Below, piece by piece: positions 37,500-46,279 of a stretch of DNA of 64,000 bases (positions are counted from its first letter, which is position 1; each line of letters begins with the position of its first letter). The position numbers and the translations under genes are program-made. The notes beneath the pieces were generated by a model that worked only from the letters and a program-made list of their open reading frames with translations, did not search any database and was not told where the DNA came from. Location of the stretch: positions 115,731-179,730 of the forward strand of contig NZ_RZNA01000005.1 in the NCBI RefSeq assembly GCF_003992595.1, in the 5' to 3' direction. Source of the DNA: Flagellimonas oceanensis. Its GTDB lineage: Bacteria; Bacteroidota; Bacteroidia; Flavobacteriales; Flavobacteriaceae.

Positions 37500-38081
37500 A
37501 TGGATTTAACCCAAGGAACAGCAGAGGAAAAGAACAGAAGGGCAAAAAAAATGATGCTCTGGTTCGGTATTGTGAGTTTGATCATGGGCTTCGCCGGTTG
37601 GACCAGTGCCTATATTGTAAGTAGTAAACGGGAGGATTGGGTAAGTGATTTAGAGCTGCCAAGTGCTTTTTTCATCAGTACGGCAATGATTATCCTGAGC
37701 AGTATAACCTATCTTATCGCCAAAAAGGCCGTGGCCAAGAACAATCAAAAGAACGGGACCATATTTTTGCTTGTCACATTGGCGCTCGGTATCACATTTA
37801 TATCATTGCAATTTGTGGGATTCTCGCAAATGTTGGAGAATGGCTATTATTTTACGGGCCCCACCAGCAATATAAAAATGTCCTATGTATTTTTGATTGC
37901 TGCCGTGCATATTGCCCACGTAGTGGCAGGATTGATATCACTTTTAGTGGTGTTGGTGCGGCAAATCAGGAATAAATATACCCCCGAGAACATGTTGGGG
38001 ATGGAATTGGGTGCCACTTTCTGGCATTTTCTGGATTTTATTTGGGTATACCTCATTCTATTTATGTATTTCGTGAAATAA
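37500..38081 (+). CDS. Cytochrome c oxidase subunit III (short form)
   Basis: A 193-residue haem-copper oxidase subunit III family protein with five hydrophobic helices (about 19-38, 52-70, 83-102, 120-143, 172-192). Family marks are FAGWTSAYIVSSK in the first helix region, AAVHIAHVVAGLISLL, and the C-terminal FWHFLDFIWVYLILFMYF. It starts 2 bases after cyoE. A second, longer subunit III gene follows 92 bases on. Two subunit III proteins in tandem are common in Bacteroidota, and which one stays in the mature oxidase cannot be told from sequence. Confidence 0.9.
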   Translation: MDLTQGTAEEKNRRAKKMMLWFGIVSLIMGFAGWTSAYIVSSKREDWVSDLELPSAFFISTAMIILSSITYLIAKKAVAKNNQKNGTIFLLVTLALGITFISLQFVGFSQMLENGYYFTGPTSNIKMSYVFLIAAVHIAHVVAGLISLLVVLVRQIRNKYTPENMLGMELGATFWHFLDFIWVYLILFMYFVK

Positions 38082-38137
38082 AATTTGTTTGAAGCAGTTT
38101 TCACTCAAGTTTGTCTTTTACAATACGTCAAAAAATG

Positions 38138-38145
38138 TAAATTTG
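38138..38145 (+). promoter_or_regulatory. Probable -7 element before the second subunit III gene
   Basis: TAAATTTG matches TAnnTTTG exactly, 28 bases before the ATG at 38174. A TTTG at 38110-38113 is 24 bases upstream, slightly further than ideal. This may be an internal promoter of the operon. Confidence 0.5.
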
Positions 38146-38173
38146 TGAAAGTTTTAATAAAACGACCTTTTAT

Positions 38174-39148
38174 ATGGATACAACGGTAAGTACCGGTACA
38201 GAAGACAGCGTTTGGGGAGGCGGGAACAGACCCCTCGGCGCTAGCTATGGAAAAATGATGATGTGGTTTTTTATCATGTCGGATGCCTTGACCTTTTCCG
38301 GGTTCTTGGTAGCCTATGGTTTCTCAAGATTTAAGTTTATCGAACTATGGCCCATTGCCGATGAGGTATTTACCCACGTGCCCTTTTTCCATGGGAATTA
38401 CCCCATGTATTATGTGGCCTTCATGACCTTTATTTTGATTATGTCTTCCGTGACCATGGTATTGGCCGTGGACGCAGGTCATAAATTGAAGCAAAGCAAG
38501 GTTATCCTGTATATGTTCCTTACCATTATCGGTGGTGCCATCTTCGTTGGCTCACAGGCTTGGGAGTGGGCAACGTTTATAAAAGGTGATTACGGAGCGG
38601 TGGAGACCAATTCAGGTAGAATCCTTCAGTTTGTGGATGCAGAGACCGGCGAAAGGGCCGCATTGGCCGATTTTGCCGAAACCCTACCGGAAGAAAGAGT
38701 GAAGCATGTCGCGAGCGAAGGAATCTGGTTTGAGGGAGAAGGTTACAAAACCTCGTACTCCTTGAATGAAGTCGTTGAAGGTTTCAAGGCAACACCGAAT
38801 ATCCTTATCCGTACCGAACAGTTGAACGAAGAGGGTGAAAAGACCCTTTTGGATAGAAAAGAATCATTGGCCAAAATTTTAGAGGCCAATCAAGTGGTGG
38901 AAGGGGCCAACCTTGTCCACAACGAATACGGGCACAGATTGTTTGCCGACTTCTTTTTCTTCATCACAGGATTCCACGGATTCCACGTATTCTCGGGTGT
39001 GGTCATCAATATCATCATTTTCTTTAATGTGATTTTGGGAACCTATCAGCGTAGAGGCCATTACGAAATGGTAGAAAAAGTTGGACTGTACTGGCACTTT
39101 GTTGACTTGGTATGGGTATTCGTATTTACATTCTTTTATTTGGTATAA
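38174..39148 (+). CDS. coxC: Cytochrome c oxidase subunit III (long form)
   Basis: A 324-residue subunit III. Helices lie at about 30-50, 75-98, 110-130, 260-290 and 300-322. The C-terminal part has DFFFFITGFHGFHVFSGVV and YWHFVDLVWVFVFTFFYLV, the conserved family end. Between the third and fourth helices lies a soluble insert of about 115 residues (roughly 140-255), charged and without cysteines, absent from classical subunit III. Such inserts occur in Bacteroidota homologues. It lies 15 bases before the subunit IV gene. Confidence 0.92.
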   Translation: MDTTVSTGTEDSVWGGGNRPLGASYGKMMMWFFIMSDALTFSGFLVAYGFSRFKFIELWPIADEVFTHVPFFHGNYPMYYVAFMTFILIMSSVTMVLAVDAGHKLKQSKVILYMFLTIIGGAIFVGSQAWEWATFIKGDYGAVETNSGRILQFVDAETGERAALADFAETLPEERVKHVASEGIWFEGEGYKTSYSLNEVVEGFKATPNILIRTEQLNEEGEKTLLDRKESLAKILEANQVVEGANLVHNEYGHRLFADFFFFITGFHGFHVFSGVVINIIIFFNVILGTYQRRGHYEMVEKVGLYWHFVDLVWVFVFTFFYLV

Positions 39149-39163
39149 AAACATTGATTATAA

Positions 39164-39547
39164 ATGGCACACGAACATAAACTTGAGATTTTCAGAGGAC
39201 TGGTAAAATTTAAATCAAATACCCAGAAAATATGGGGTGTCCTTATTTTCCTTTCCATAGTTACAACCATCGAAGTTGCATTGGGTATTGTCAAGCCAAG
39301 AGCGCTTACCCATAGTCACTTCTTGGGAATGAAATTGCTGAACTGGATATTCATCATCCTAACCTTGGTAAAAGCCTATTACATTGCATGGGACTTTATG
39401 CACCTTAGGGATGAAAAGACCCCTTTGAGAAGGGTGATCGTATGGACGCCGATATTCCTGATCTGCTATTTGATATTCATTTTGCTTTTCGAAGCGGACT
39501 ACATTTACAATGTCTACAAGGATGGGTTCATAACCTGGAACTTCTAA
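39164..39547 (+). CDS. Cytochrome c oxidase subunit IV
   Basis: A small 127-residue membrane protein of the prokaryotic subunit IV family. Three hydrophobic helices (about 24-42, 55-76 and 90-110) are separated by short loops, with the typical YYIAWDFMHLRDE between helices two and three. It stabilises the oxidase without carrying cofactors. It is the last gene of the structural part of this cluster; a terminator follows directly and a promoter starts the assembly genes. Confidence 0.88.
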   Translation: MAHEHKLEIFRGLVKFKSNTQKIWGVLIFLSIVTTIEVALGIVKPRALTHSHFLGMKLLNWIFIILTLVKAYYIAWDFMHLRDEKTPLRRVIVWTPIFLICYLIFILLFEADYIYNVYKDGFITWNF

Positions 39548-39568
39548 GAAAGCATTTAACACATTTTA

Positions 39569-39597
39569 AAGACGGTTTTCCAACCGTCTTTTTTTAT
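39569..39597 (+). terminator. Intrinsic terminator after subunit IV
   Basis: GACGGTT and AACCGTC form a 7-bp stem with a TTCC loop, preceded by A and followed by a seven-base T-run. The T-run leads directly into the -7 element of the next gene. Confidence 0.88.
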
Positions 39598-39602
39598 TTT
39601 TG
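39595..39602 (+). promoter_or_regulatory. -7 element of the SCO-like gene
   Basis: TATTTTTG matches TAnnTTTG exactly and overlaps the end of the terminator T-run. The start codon at 39618 is 16 bases downstream. Confidence 0.55.
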
Positions 39603-39617
39603 TACGGTTTAGACACT

Positions 39618-40250
39618 ATGAAAAAGAAAATCGTATTAGCAACCCTTTTTATACTTCCCGTGGTGGTATATCTATTTTTCGCTTCCGGGGTAAATAATTT
39701 TGGGCGATTGCCCATTCTTACCGAAAAAGTAGCTGATATCTCAGAAATGGATTCCAGTGTTCAGCTCCAAAACAAGATTACCGTTTTGGGGTTTTTAGGC
39801 AACAATGTGGAACGGATGCAAGGGAATGCCTTTAACCTGAATCAAAAGATCTACAAAAGGTTTGGCGAGTTCAACGACTTTCAAATGATCATGGTGGTGC
39901 CCAAAGGTAACAAAGGGCAGGTAGAGGAGCTGAAGACTGAATTGGGGAAATTGTCCGATGTGGACAAATGGCGCTTTGCTTTCGGTTCCGAAAAGGAGAT
40001 CAAAGCATTTTTTCAATCATTGAGAACCAATGTCGACTTGGATGAAAACCTGGCCACGCCCAATGTTTTCATAATCGATAAGGACTTGGCCCTTCGTGGC
40101 CGGACCGACGATGAGGATGAGGGCATCAAGTATGGATTCGATACCTCTTCCGTAGCAGAATTGAACAATAAAATGGTGGACGATGTCAAGATTATCTTGG
40201 CAGAATATCGTTTGGCCTTAAAAAAGAACAATGCCGACAGGAGCAAATAA
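39618..40250 (+). CDS. Cysteine-free SCO/thioredoxin-like membrane-anchored protein
   Basis: A 210-residue protein with one N-terminal signal or anchor helix (about 5-22) and a soluble domain that reads like a thioredoxin fold: KITVLGFLG, FQMIMVVPKG, and VFIIDKDLALRGR followed by a helix. The position of strands and the ending resemble SCO1, yet I find no cysteine and no histidine in the whole protein, so it cannot bind copper or do thiol chemistry as SCO1 does. The frame can be opened by a TTG at 39600, but that lies inside the -7 element. It overlaps the SCO1 gene by 20 bases. Bacteroidota homologues are annotated only as membrane or secreted proteins. Role unknown; it may be a structural partner of oxidase assembly. 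Confidence 0.72.
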   Translation: MKKKIVLATLFILPVVVYLFFASGVNNFGRLPILTEKVADISEMDSSVQLQNKITVLGFLGNNVERMQGNAFNLNQKIYKRFGEFNDFQMIMVVPKGNKGQVEELKTELGKLSDVDKWRFAFGSEKEIKAFFQSLRTNVDLDENLATPNVFIIDKDLALRGRTDDEDEGIKYGFDTSSVAELNNKMVDDVKIILAEYRLALKKNNADRSK

Positions 40251-40974
40251 CAAAAGGAAACACACCTATATATGGGTGTCCGCAATCATCCTGATTTTTG
40301 GGATTTTTGCCGTATACGAAATTACCAAACGGGTCAAAGGAGGCACGGTAGTGGAAAACGACCGGATGAGCAATGGCTCCAAAGATGCAAAAGTCGGTTT
40401 TGTGGTCAATCAGGGGGAAAAGCGAAAAGTGCCCGACTTTTCATTCTATAATCAAGACAGTGTCTTGGTTACCAATGAGGATTACTTGGGAAAAGTGTAC
40501 GTGGTTGATTTTTTCTTTACCACTTGCCCCACCATCTGTCCGGTAATGACAAAAAACCTAGTGGAGCTTCAGGAAACCTTTAAGAACGATGCGGATTTTG
40601 GAGTGGCATCATTTACCATCAACCCGAGATATGATACCCCCTCGGTATTGACCGAGTATGCGGATAAGTACGGAATTACGGATATAGATTGGCATTTGAT
40701 GACAGGCGACCAAGCGAAAATCTATGAACTGGCACAGCAAGGATTTTACATTTTTGCGAGTGAAGAAGATGATGCCCCTGGCGGCTTTGAACATTCGGGC
40801 ATGTTCGCATTGGTTGATAAAAATGGGTATATTCGCTCACGTGAGGATGAATTTGGTAACCCCTTGATTTATTATCGTGGGACCATTACCGAAGAACAAG
40901 GGGTAAACTCGGATGGGGAGACCCAACAGATTACCATTTTAAAAGAGGACATTAAAAAACTTTTGGCAGAATGA
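40231..40974 (+). CDS. SCO1/SenC copper chaperone for cytochrome oxidase
   Basis: SCO1 delivers copper to the CuA site of subunit II and/or reduces its cysteines. The 247-residue protein has an N-terminal anchor helix (about 13-30) and a thioredoxin-like domain with the copper-binding CPTIC (Cys99, Cys103) and the distal His188 in FEHSGMFALVDKNG. Usual size. It overlaps its upstream neighbour by 20 bases and the downstream DUF420 gene by 4, so translation is coupled. It would serve coxB at 13762. Confidence 0.93.
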   Translation: MPTGANNKRKHTYIWVSAIILIFGIFAVYEITKRVKGGTVVENDRMSNGSKDAKVGFVVNQGEKRKVPDFSFYNQDSVLVTNEDYLGKVYVVDFFFTTCPTICPVMTKNLVELQETFKNDADFGVASFTINPRYDTPSVLTEYADKYGITDIDWHLMTGDQAKIYELAQQGFYIFASEEDDAPGGFEHSGMFALVDKNGYIRSREDEFGNPLIYYRGTITEEQGVNSDGETQQITILKEDIKKLLAE

Positions 40975-41507
40975 CCGAGGAAGTTACTTTAAAGGAAAAG
41001 CGGCTCAATAAATTGATAAGGATAATTTCCTTTGCAATACCCATAGTGGTGGCCCTTTTGTTTGGGATTAAAATTCCGAATGTAGAACCATTGTCATTCC
41101 TACCGCCTATTTATGCCACGATAAATGCGGTCACGGCCATTTTGTTGGTTGCCGCAGTGGTCGCCATCAAAAATGGAAGGCAACGGACCCATCAAAGATT
41201 GATGACCACCAATATCGTGCTTTCAGCTTTGTTCCTGGTAATGTACGTGGCCTATCACATGACTTCCGAAACCACGGTTTATGGCGGTGAGGGAGCGATG
41301 AAATATGTCTATTATTTTATTTTGATGACGCACATTGTGTTGTCCATTTCCGTGATACCCTTGGTATTGATTACCTATTCAAAGGTCTATCTCGATGATT
41401 TTGAAAGCCATAGGCACTGGGCCAAGTATACTTTCCCTATATGGTTGTACGTGGCCATAACAGGAGTTTTGGTGTATATCATGATTTCCCCTTATTATCA
41501 ATATTAA
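40971..41507 (+). CDS. DUF420 membrane protein (CtaM-like)
   Basis: A 178-residue integral membrane protein with five hydrophobic segments (about 17-35, 44-64, 76-98, 112-135, 148-170) and the DUF420 pattern: NAVTAILLVAAVVAIKNGRQ, THQRLMTTNIVLSALFLV, and DFESHRHWAKYTFPIW. DUF420 includes CtaM, needed for haem-copper oxidase maturation in Bacilli; transferring that role here is inference. Conserved histidines in HQRLM, YHMT, MTHIV and ESHRHW face the membrane and could bind haem or copper. It shares an ATGA overlap with SCO1. Confidence 0.85.
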   Translation: MTEEVTLKEKRLNKLIRIISFAIPIVVALLFGIKIPNVEPLSFLPPIYATINAVTAILLVAAVVAIKNGRQRTHQRLMTTNIVLSALFLVMYVAYHMTSETTVYGGEGAMKYVYYFILMTHIVLSISVIPLVLITYSKVYLDDFESHRHWAKYTFPIWLYVAITGVLVYIMISPYYQY

Positions 41508-41513
41508 TGTTCC

Positions 41514-41726
41514 ATGAAAACAAGACTGCTCATCATTTTGCTCATCGTATTGGTTTTTCCCAACATCTTGGAAGCCCAATGTGCCATGTGCCGTGCGGTA
41601 GTGGAAAGCGAATCGGACGGCAAAACCGCTGAGGCGATCAATAACGGAATCGTTTACCTTATGGCCGTGCCCTACGTCTTGGTGGCGGGCCTATTTTACT
41701 TCATTTATAGGAAAATGAGAGGTTAA
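41514..41726 (+). CDS. Small CxxC membrane protein of the oxidase assembly cluster
   Basis: A 70-residue protein with an N-terminal signal or helix (1-21), then CAMC (Cys23, Cys26), a short polar stretch and a second helix (about 46-65) ending in a basic RKMRG. The CxxC would lie just outside the membrane. It starts 6 bases after DUF420 and closes the cluster. Family function is not known to me; position and motif suggest a thiol or copper step in oxidase assembly. Small size and a strong context make it a real gene. Confidence 0.75.
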   Translation: MKTRLLIILLIVLVFPNILEAQCAMCRAVVESESDGKTAEAINNGIVYLMAVPYVLVAGLFYFIYRKMRG

Positions 41727-41822
41727 CTCTTCTTTTTGTTCTTGAAACTGTAACATTTAGCGTTTTTCATAGTCTTATTGATGTACGCTTTTGCGTCATT
41801 CATCAATCAAAATCGCTAACCT

Positions 41823-43067
41823 ATGTTCGACTTGGAACGGTGGCAGGAAATATTTGACACCATACGAAAGAACAAACTCCGGACATTTCTGACCGGGCTA
41901 TCCGTGGCCTCGGGTATCTTTATTTTGGTCATCCTGCTAGGTTTTGGCCAAGGGATGCGCAATGGTATCGAAAACGAGTTCAAGCAAGACGCATCCACAA
42001 GTGTTTGGGTTTGGCCAGGGATTACTTCAAAAGAATATAAAGGGCTCAATCCAGGAAGACGTATTCAGCTGGTAAACGAAAACTACGATAAGGCCAGTGC
42101 AATGTTCAAGGAAGATATTGAATATGGCTCATCCCGAATCTTCGTGCGCGGTATCAGTGTGAACTATGGAAAGGAAGCGCTTATCTATGGGGTGCAGGGC
42201 GTAGCATCCGATTTTCAGTTTATAGAAAATGCCGATATGGTAGAGGGAAGGTTCATCAATTACAATGATGAGGTGTCCAATGGCAAGGTGGCCATTATCG
42301 GTAACAAAATAAAAAAAGATGTTTTCGGTAACGTGGAAACCCCGATTGGGGAGTTCATAGATATTTCTGGCATACCTTTCAAGATAATAGGGGTGTACAA
42401 AGAAATGGAGGACCGCGAGGAAGAGCGTATCTATATCCCGATAACCACGGCCCAACGAACCTTCAATGGCGGGAACAGGGTCAATAATATGTCCTTTACC
42501 TTACCTCCGGTTGACAATTTTGATGAAGCCGTTGCTCAAGCTGTTGACTTTAAAGATGGGGTACGACAGTTTTTGCAACAGACCCATACCATTGCTCCAG
42601 ATGATACCGGGGCCATCGAGGTTTGGAGTGCCATGGAAGAAGCCAAACGCTACTACGGCCTGACCAATAACATTAAACTGTTTTTCTGGTTTGTAGGCGT
42701 ATGTACCATTATCGCAGGAGTGGTTGGCGTAAGCAATATTATGATGATCGTCGTCAAGGAGCGAACCCGCGAGATAGGGATACGAAAGGCCCTTGGGGCA
42801 AAACCATGGTCCATTATAGCCATGATTCTTCACGAGGCCATTTTCGTTACGGCAATTTCAGGTTTCGGAGGGCTGATCTTCAGTATGGCCCTTTTGGAGA
42901 TTGTAGGTCCCAATATTGAGGTGGATTATATTATGAATCCATCCGTGAACTTCAACGTGGCCTTTTCCACGGTAATTGTTTTGATCGTGGCAGGAACCTT
43001 GGCAGGTTTTGTGCCTGCCTATCGAGCAGCAAAAGTTAAAGTAATTGAATCCCTGAGGGACGAATAA
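41823..43067 (+). CDS. MacB-type ABC transporter permease, copy A1
   Basis: A 414-residue permease. It has one N-terminal membrane helix (about 20-42), a large periplasmic MacB core domain (about 45-270) and three C-terminal helices forming the FtsX domain, with the coupling motif VKERTREIGIRKALGAKPW. Such proteins use ATP hydrolysis in the cytoplasm to drive mechanical movements in the periplasm; they do not carry substrate through the membrane. Opening residues MFDLERWQEIFDTIRKNKL resemble those of the permease at 46272. It begins a run of eight genes for one efflux system. Confidence 0.92.
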   Translation: MFDLERWQEIFDTIRKNKLRTFLTGLSVASGIFILVILLGFGQGMRNGIENEFKQDASTSVWVWPGITSKEYKGLNPGRRIQLVNENYDKASAMFKEDIEYGSSRIFVRGISVNYGKEALIYGVQGVASDFQFIENADMVEGRFINYNDEVSNGKVAIIGNKIKKDVFGNVETPIGEFIDISGIPFKIIGVYKEMEDREEERIYIPITTAQRTFNGGNRVNNMSFTLPPVDNFDEAVAQAVDFKDGVRQFLQQTHTIAPDDTGAIEVWSAMEEAKRYYGLTNNIKLFFWFVGVCTIIAGVVGVSNIMMIVVKERTREIGIRKALGAKPWSIIAMILHEAIFVTAISGFGGLIFSMALLEIVGPNIEVDYIMNPSVNFNVAFSTVIVLIVAGTLAGFVPAYRAAKVKVIESLRDE

Positions 43068-43078
43068 ACAAAGCTGAT

Positions 43079-44335
43079 ATGTTCAATAAGGATAGATGGC
43101 GGGAAATTATCGAGGTACTCACTACCAATGTGTGGCGTACCGTCTTTACGGCCTTCGGGGTATGTTGGGGCATCTTTATCTTGATCGTTCTACTGGCTGC
43201 CGGGAAAGGATTGGAGAATGGCATCAAACAGGATTTTGGGAATATAGCGACCAATACGATGTTCATGTGGACAAGATCAACCACCAAAGGTTATCAAGGT
43301 CTGCCAAAGGGAAGAAGTTTTGAATTCAAGATAGATGATGTAGCGGCTTTGCGTGATAATGTGCCCAACCTAAGGTTTATTTCCCCTCGGAACCAACTGG
43401 GCGGTTTTGGTGGTAACAATAACGTAGTACGCGGAATCCGTACCGGGGCGTACAATGTATATGGCGATTATCCCGAAATCATCAACCAAGATCCCATGGC
43501 TGTCACGGCCGGACGGTTCCTGAACTATAACGACATCAAGGAAAAAAGAAAAGTGGCCATTATCGGTCAAGGGGTAAAAAACGACCTATACGATAAAGGC
43601 GAAGACGCCTTGGGAACCTATATCAAAATTCAAGGAGTGAACTTTATGGTCATCGGAACGTATAAAAAGAACAATAGCGGAGGTGGGGAAGAAGGTCAAA
43701 AAGAAATATTCGTTCCCTTTACCTCTTTCTCCCAGGCCTTTAACCGAGGCGAGGATGTGGGGTGGATGGCCATTACCGCCAACGACGGAAGTTCTATTTC
43801 CCAACTCAAGGATAAGATCGTGGATGTAATGAAAAAGCGCCATAAAGTACATCCGGAAGACACCCGTGCGGTTGGTTATTTTGATCTCTACGAACAATAC
43901 AATCGTGTCGAGAGTCTTTTCGGGGCGTTAAAGGCGGTCGCCTATATCGTGGGAATAATGGTATTGCTTTCCGGTATAATCGGAGTGAGCAATATTATGC
44001 TCATTGTGGTAAAGGAGCGCACAAAGGAAATCGGTATACGAAGGGCACTGGGGGAACAGCCATGGTCCATAAAAAAGCAAATTTTGATGGAGTCCATTTT
44101 CCTGACCTTGATATCGGGTATGGTCGGTATCATATTTGGGTCTTTGGTCATTTTTGGCATTAACTCCTTGCTGGATAGTGTTGGGCCCGTGGATATGTTC
44201 ATGAGTCCAAGTGTAAGCGTTGGCGTGGTTACAGGCGCCTTGGTCATTTTGATGGTCTCGGGACTATTGGCAGGTTTTATTCCGGCCCAGAGTGCCATAC
44301 GGGTAAGGCCCATCGAAGCATTGCGAACAGAATAA
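43079..44335 (+). CDS. MacB-type ABC transporter permease, copy B1
   Basis: A 418-residue permease with the same layout: N-terminal helix (about 20-42), periplasmic core and three C-terminal helices with VKERTKEIGIRRALGEQPW. It is closer to the permease at 47503 than to its immediate neighbour: both have VCWGIFI/VLWGIFI in the first helix and a WGQSTSMPY/WTRSTTKGY turn after it. It lies 11 bases after copy A1, and the two probably form a heterodimer. Confidence 0.92.
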   Translation: MFNKDRWREIIEVLTTNVWRTVFTAFGVCWGIFILIVLLAAGKGLENGIKQDFGNIATNTMFMWTRSTTKGYQGLPKGRSFEFKIDDVAALRDNVPNLRFISPRNQLGGFGGNNNVVRGIRTGAYNVYGDYPEIINQDPMAVTAGRFLNYNDIKEKRKVAIIGQGVKNDLYDKGEDALGTYIKIQGVNFMVIGTYKKNNSGGGEEGQKEIFVPFTSFSQAFNRGEDVGWMAITANDGSSISQLKDKIVDVMKKRHKVHPEDTRAVGYFDLYEQYNRVESLFGALKAVAYIVGIMVLLSGIIGVSNIMLIVVKERTKEIGIRRALGEQPWSIKKQILMESIFLTLISGMVGIIFGSLVIFGINSLLDSVGPVDMFMSPSVSVGVVTGALVILMVSGLLAGFIPAQSAIRVRPIEALRTE

Positions 44336-44368
44336 TAGAATAGAATCAATCAATTAACAGAAATTAAA

Positions 44369-45469
44369 ATGAAAAAATCGGTAACCATTGTCATCTTGTT
44401 GCTCATCGTAATAGTGTTCGGTGGCTCCATGTATTACTTGTATCAAAAAAATGCTGAGGATCCCGTAGTGTATCAAACGGAGACACCTTCCAAACAGACC
44501 ATTGTAAAAAAAGCTGTGGCCACGGGGAGTATTCTTCCTTTGGAAGAAGTCTTGATCAAGCCCAATATTTCGGGTGTCATCGAAGAGATTTATGTGGAAG
44601 GAGGCGATTACGTAAAATCAGGCGACCTTTTGGCCAAGATCAAAGTCGTTCCAAATTTATCTGCACTTAACGATGCGCGCAATGCCATCGATGAAGCTAA
44701 GATCACGCTGGACGATCAAAAAAGAAACTACGAGCGCCAGTCTACCCTTTATGGTAAAGGAGTCATCCCAAAAACAGATTTGGAACGGGCACAGGTATCG
44801 TACGATCAAGCAAAGCAAGCCTATGCGGCTGCCAATAAACGATACGATATCGTGAAAACAGGAACCACGAGCGGATTGAGCAGTTCGGCCAATACCATGA
44901 TCAAGGCCACGGTCAGCGGAATGGTTCTCGAGGTACCCGTAGAGGTGGGCAATCAGGTTATTGAGAGCAACACCTTTAATGAAGGAACCACCATTGCTGC
45001 CATTGCCGATGTCGATAAAATGATCTTTGAGGGAAAGGTGGATGAGTCCGAAGTTGGAAAGATCAAAGAAGATTTGCCATTGGAGATTACCGTTGGTGCC
45101 ATAGAAAACCATGTTTTTGATGCTGTTTTGGATTATATTGCACCTAAGGGAAAAGAAGAAAACGGTGCCATCCAATTTGAGATCAAAGGAACTTTAAAAA
45201 AGAAGGATACTGTTTTTATAAGGGCTGGGCTTAGTGCCAATGCGTCCATTATCTTGGCAAGGGCCGATAGCGTTTTGGCAGTTAAGGAGGCATTGGTGCA
45301 GTTTGATGATGATACGAAAAACCCATTTGTCGAGGTGGAAACCGCTGATCAGCAGTTTGAAAGAAAGCCAGTGGTACTTGGAGTGAGTGATGGCATTTTT
45401 GTTGAGGTAAAGTCAGGCATAGCGGCCACTGACAAAGTCAAGGTGTGGAATGCACTGGCTGAGGAATAG
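44369..45469 (+). CDS. Efflux periplasmic adaptor (HlyD/MacA family), copy 1
   Basis: Adaptors link the inner-membrane permease to the outer-membrane channel. The 366-residue protein has an N-terminal anchor helix (about 6-24), a lipoyl-like half (ISGVIEEIYVEGGDYVKSGD), a short alpha-hairpin (about 100-150), the second lipoyl half (KATVSGMVLEVPVEVGNQV) and beta-barrel domains. The hairpin is short compared with RND adaptors, as in MacA. It is closely similar to the adaptor at 48789. It follows permeases A1 and B1, and is followed by a 108-base gap before the ATPase gene. Confidence 0.92.
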   Translation: MKKSVTIVILLLIVIVFGGSMYYLYQKNAEDPVVYQTETPSKQTIVKKAVATGSILPLEEVLIKPNISGVIEEIYVEGGDYVKSGDLLAKIKVVPNLSALNDARNAIDEAKITLDDQKRNYERQSTLYGKGVIPKTDLERAQVSYDQAKQAYAAANKRYDIVKTGTTSGLSSSANTMIKATVSGMVLEVPVEVGNQVIESNTFNEGTTIAAIADVDKMIFEGKVDESEVGKIKEDLPLEITVGAIENHVFDAVLDYIAPKGKEENGAIQFEIKGTLKKKDTVFIRAGLSANASIILARADSVLAVKEALVQFDDDTKNPFVEVETADQQFERKPVVLGVSDGIFVEVKSGIAATDKVKVWNALAEE

Positions 45470-45577
45470 TGTGCAAAAACCACTCTTCTGAAAAAAAAGT
45501 AAAAAATCTTGTAACATTTTAACAACATATATGTCTTACTAGCAGAAGTAAAAGTAAGATAGCTAACATCATCAATC

Positions 45578-46279
45578 ATGATAGAAATCAAAGATCTTCA
45601 TAAATCCTATAAAATGGGGAGCAACTCCCTTCATGTTTTAAAGGGTATAAATTTTAAAGTAGAAGAAGGAGAGCTTGTGGCCATTATGGGGTCTTCAGGA
45701 TCGGGAAAATCCACTTTATTGAACATTTTGGGAATGTTGGATGAACTTGATCAGGGGACTTATACACTTGATGGTGTGCCAATCAAGAATTTGAGCGAAA
45801 CCAAAGCTGCCCAATATAGGAACAAGTTCTTGGGGTTCATCTTTCAGTCCTTTAACCTTATCAATTACAAGAGTGCCGCAGAAAATGTAGCGCTGCCCTT
45901 ATATTACCAAAAAGTACCCAGAAAAGAACGCCAAGAGAAGGCATTGAAATATTTGGAGCGGGTGGGATTGAAACCATGGGCCGATCACTTGCCCAGTGAA
46001 CTTTCCGGTGGACAGAAGCAAAGGGTGGCCATAGCCCGAGCCATGGCTGCAGAGCCCAAAGTGCTTTTGGCGGATGAGCCGACAGGGGCCTTGGACAGTA
46101 AAACTTCCTATGAGGTAATGGACCTTATCCAGAAAATCAACGATGATGGGAATACCATCTTAGTGGTAACGCATGAGGAGGATATTGCACACATGTGCAA
46201 GCGAATTGTGCATCTAAAGGATGGTATTATCGTAGAAGACAAGAAAGTAGAACAAGTTAGAGCCGCTCAATATGTTTAA
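45578..46279 (+). CDS. MacB-type ABC transporter ATP-binding protein
   Basis: A 233-residue ATPase of the LolD/MacB class. It shows Walker A GSSGSGKST (38-46), Q-loop FIFQSFNLI, signature LSGGQKQR (142-149), Walker B ending in ADEPTG (165-170) and the switch histidine in VVTHEE. It is the only ATPase in a locus with four permeases, so it probably drives all of them. It overlaps the next permease by 8 bases. Confidence 0.95.
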   Translation: MIEIKDLHKSYKMGSNSLHVLKGINFKVEEGELVAIMGSSGSGKSTLLNILGMLDELDQGTYTLDGVPIKNLSETKAAQYRNKFLGFIFQSFNLINYKSAAENVALPLYYQKVPRKERQEKALKYLERVGLKPWADHLPSELSGGQKQRVAIARAMAAEPKVLLADEPTGALDSKTSYEVMDLIQKINDDGNTILVVTHEEDIAHMCKRIVHLKDGIIVEDKKVEQVRAAQYV

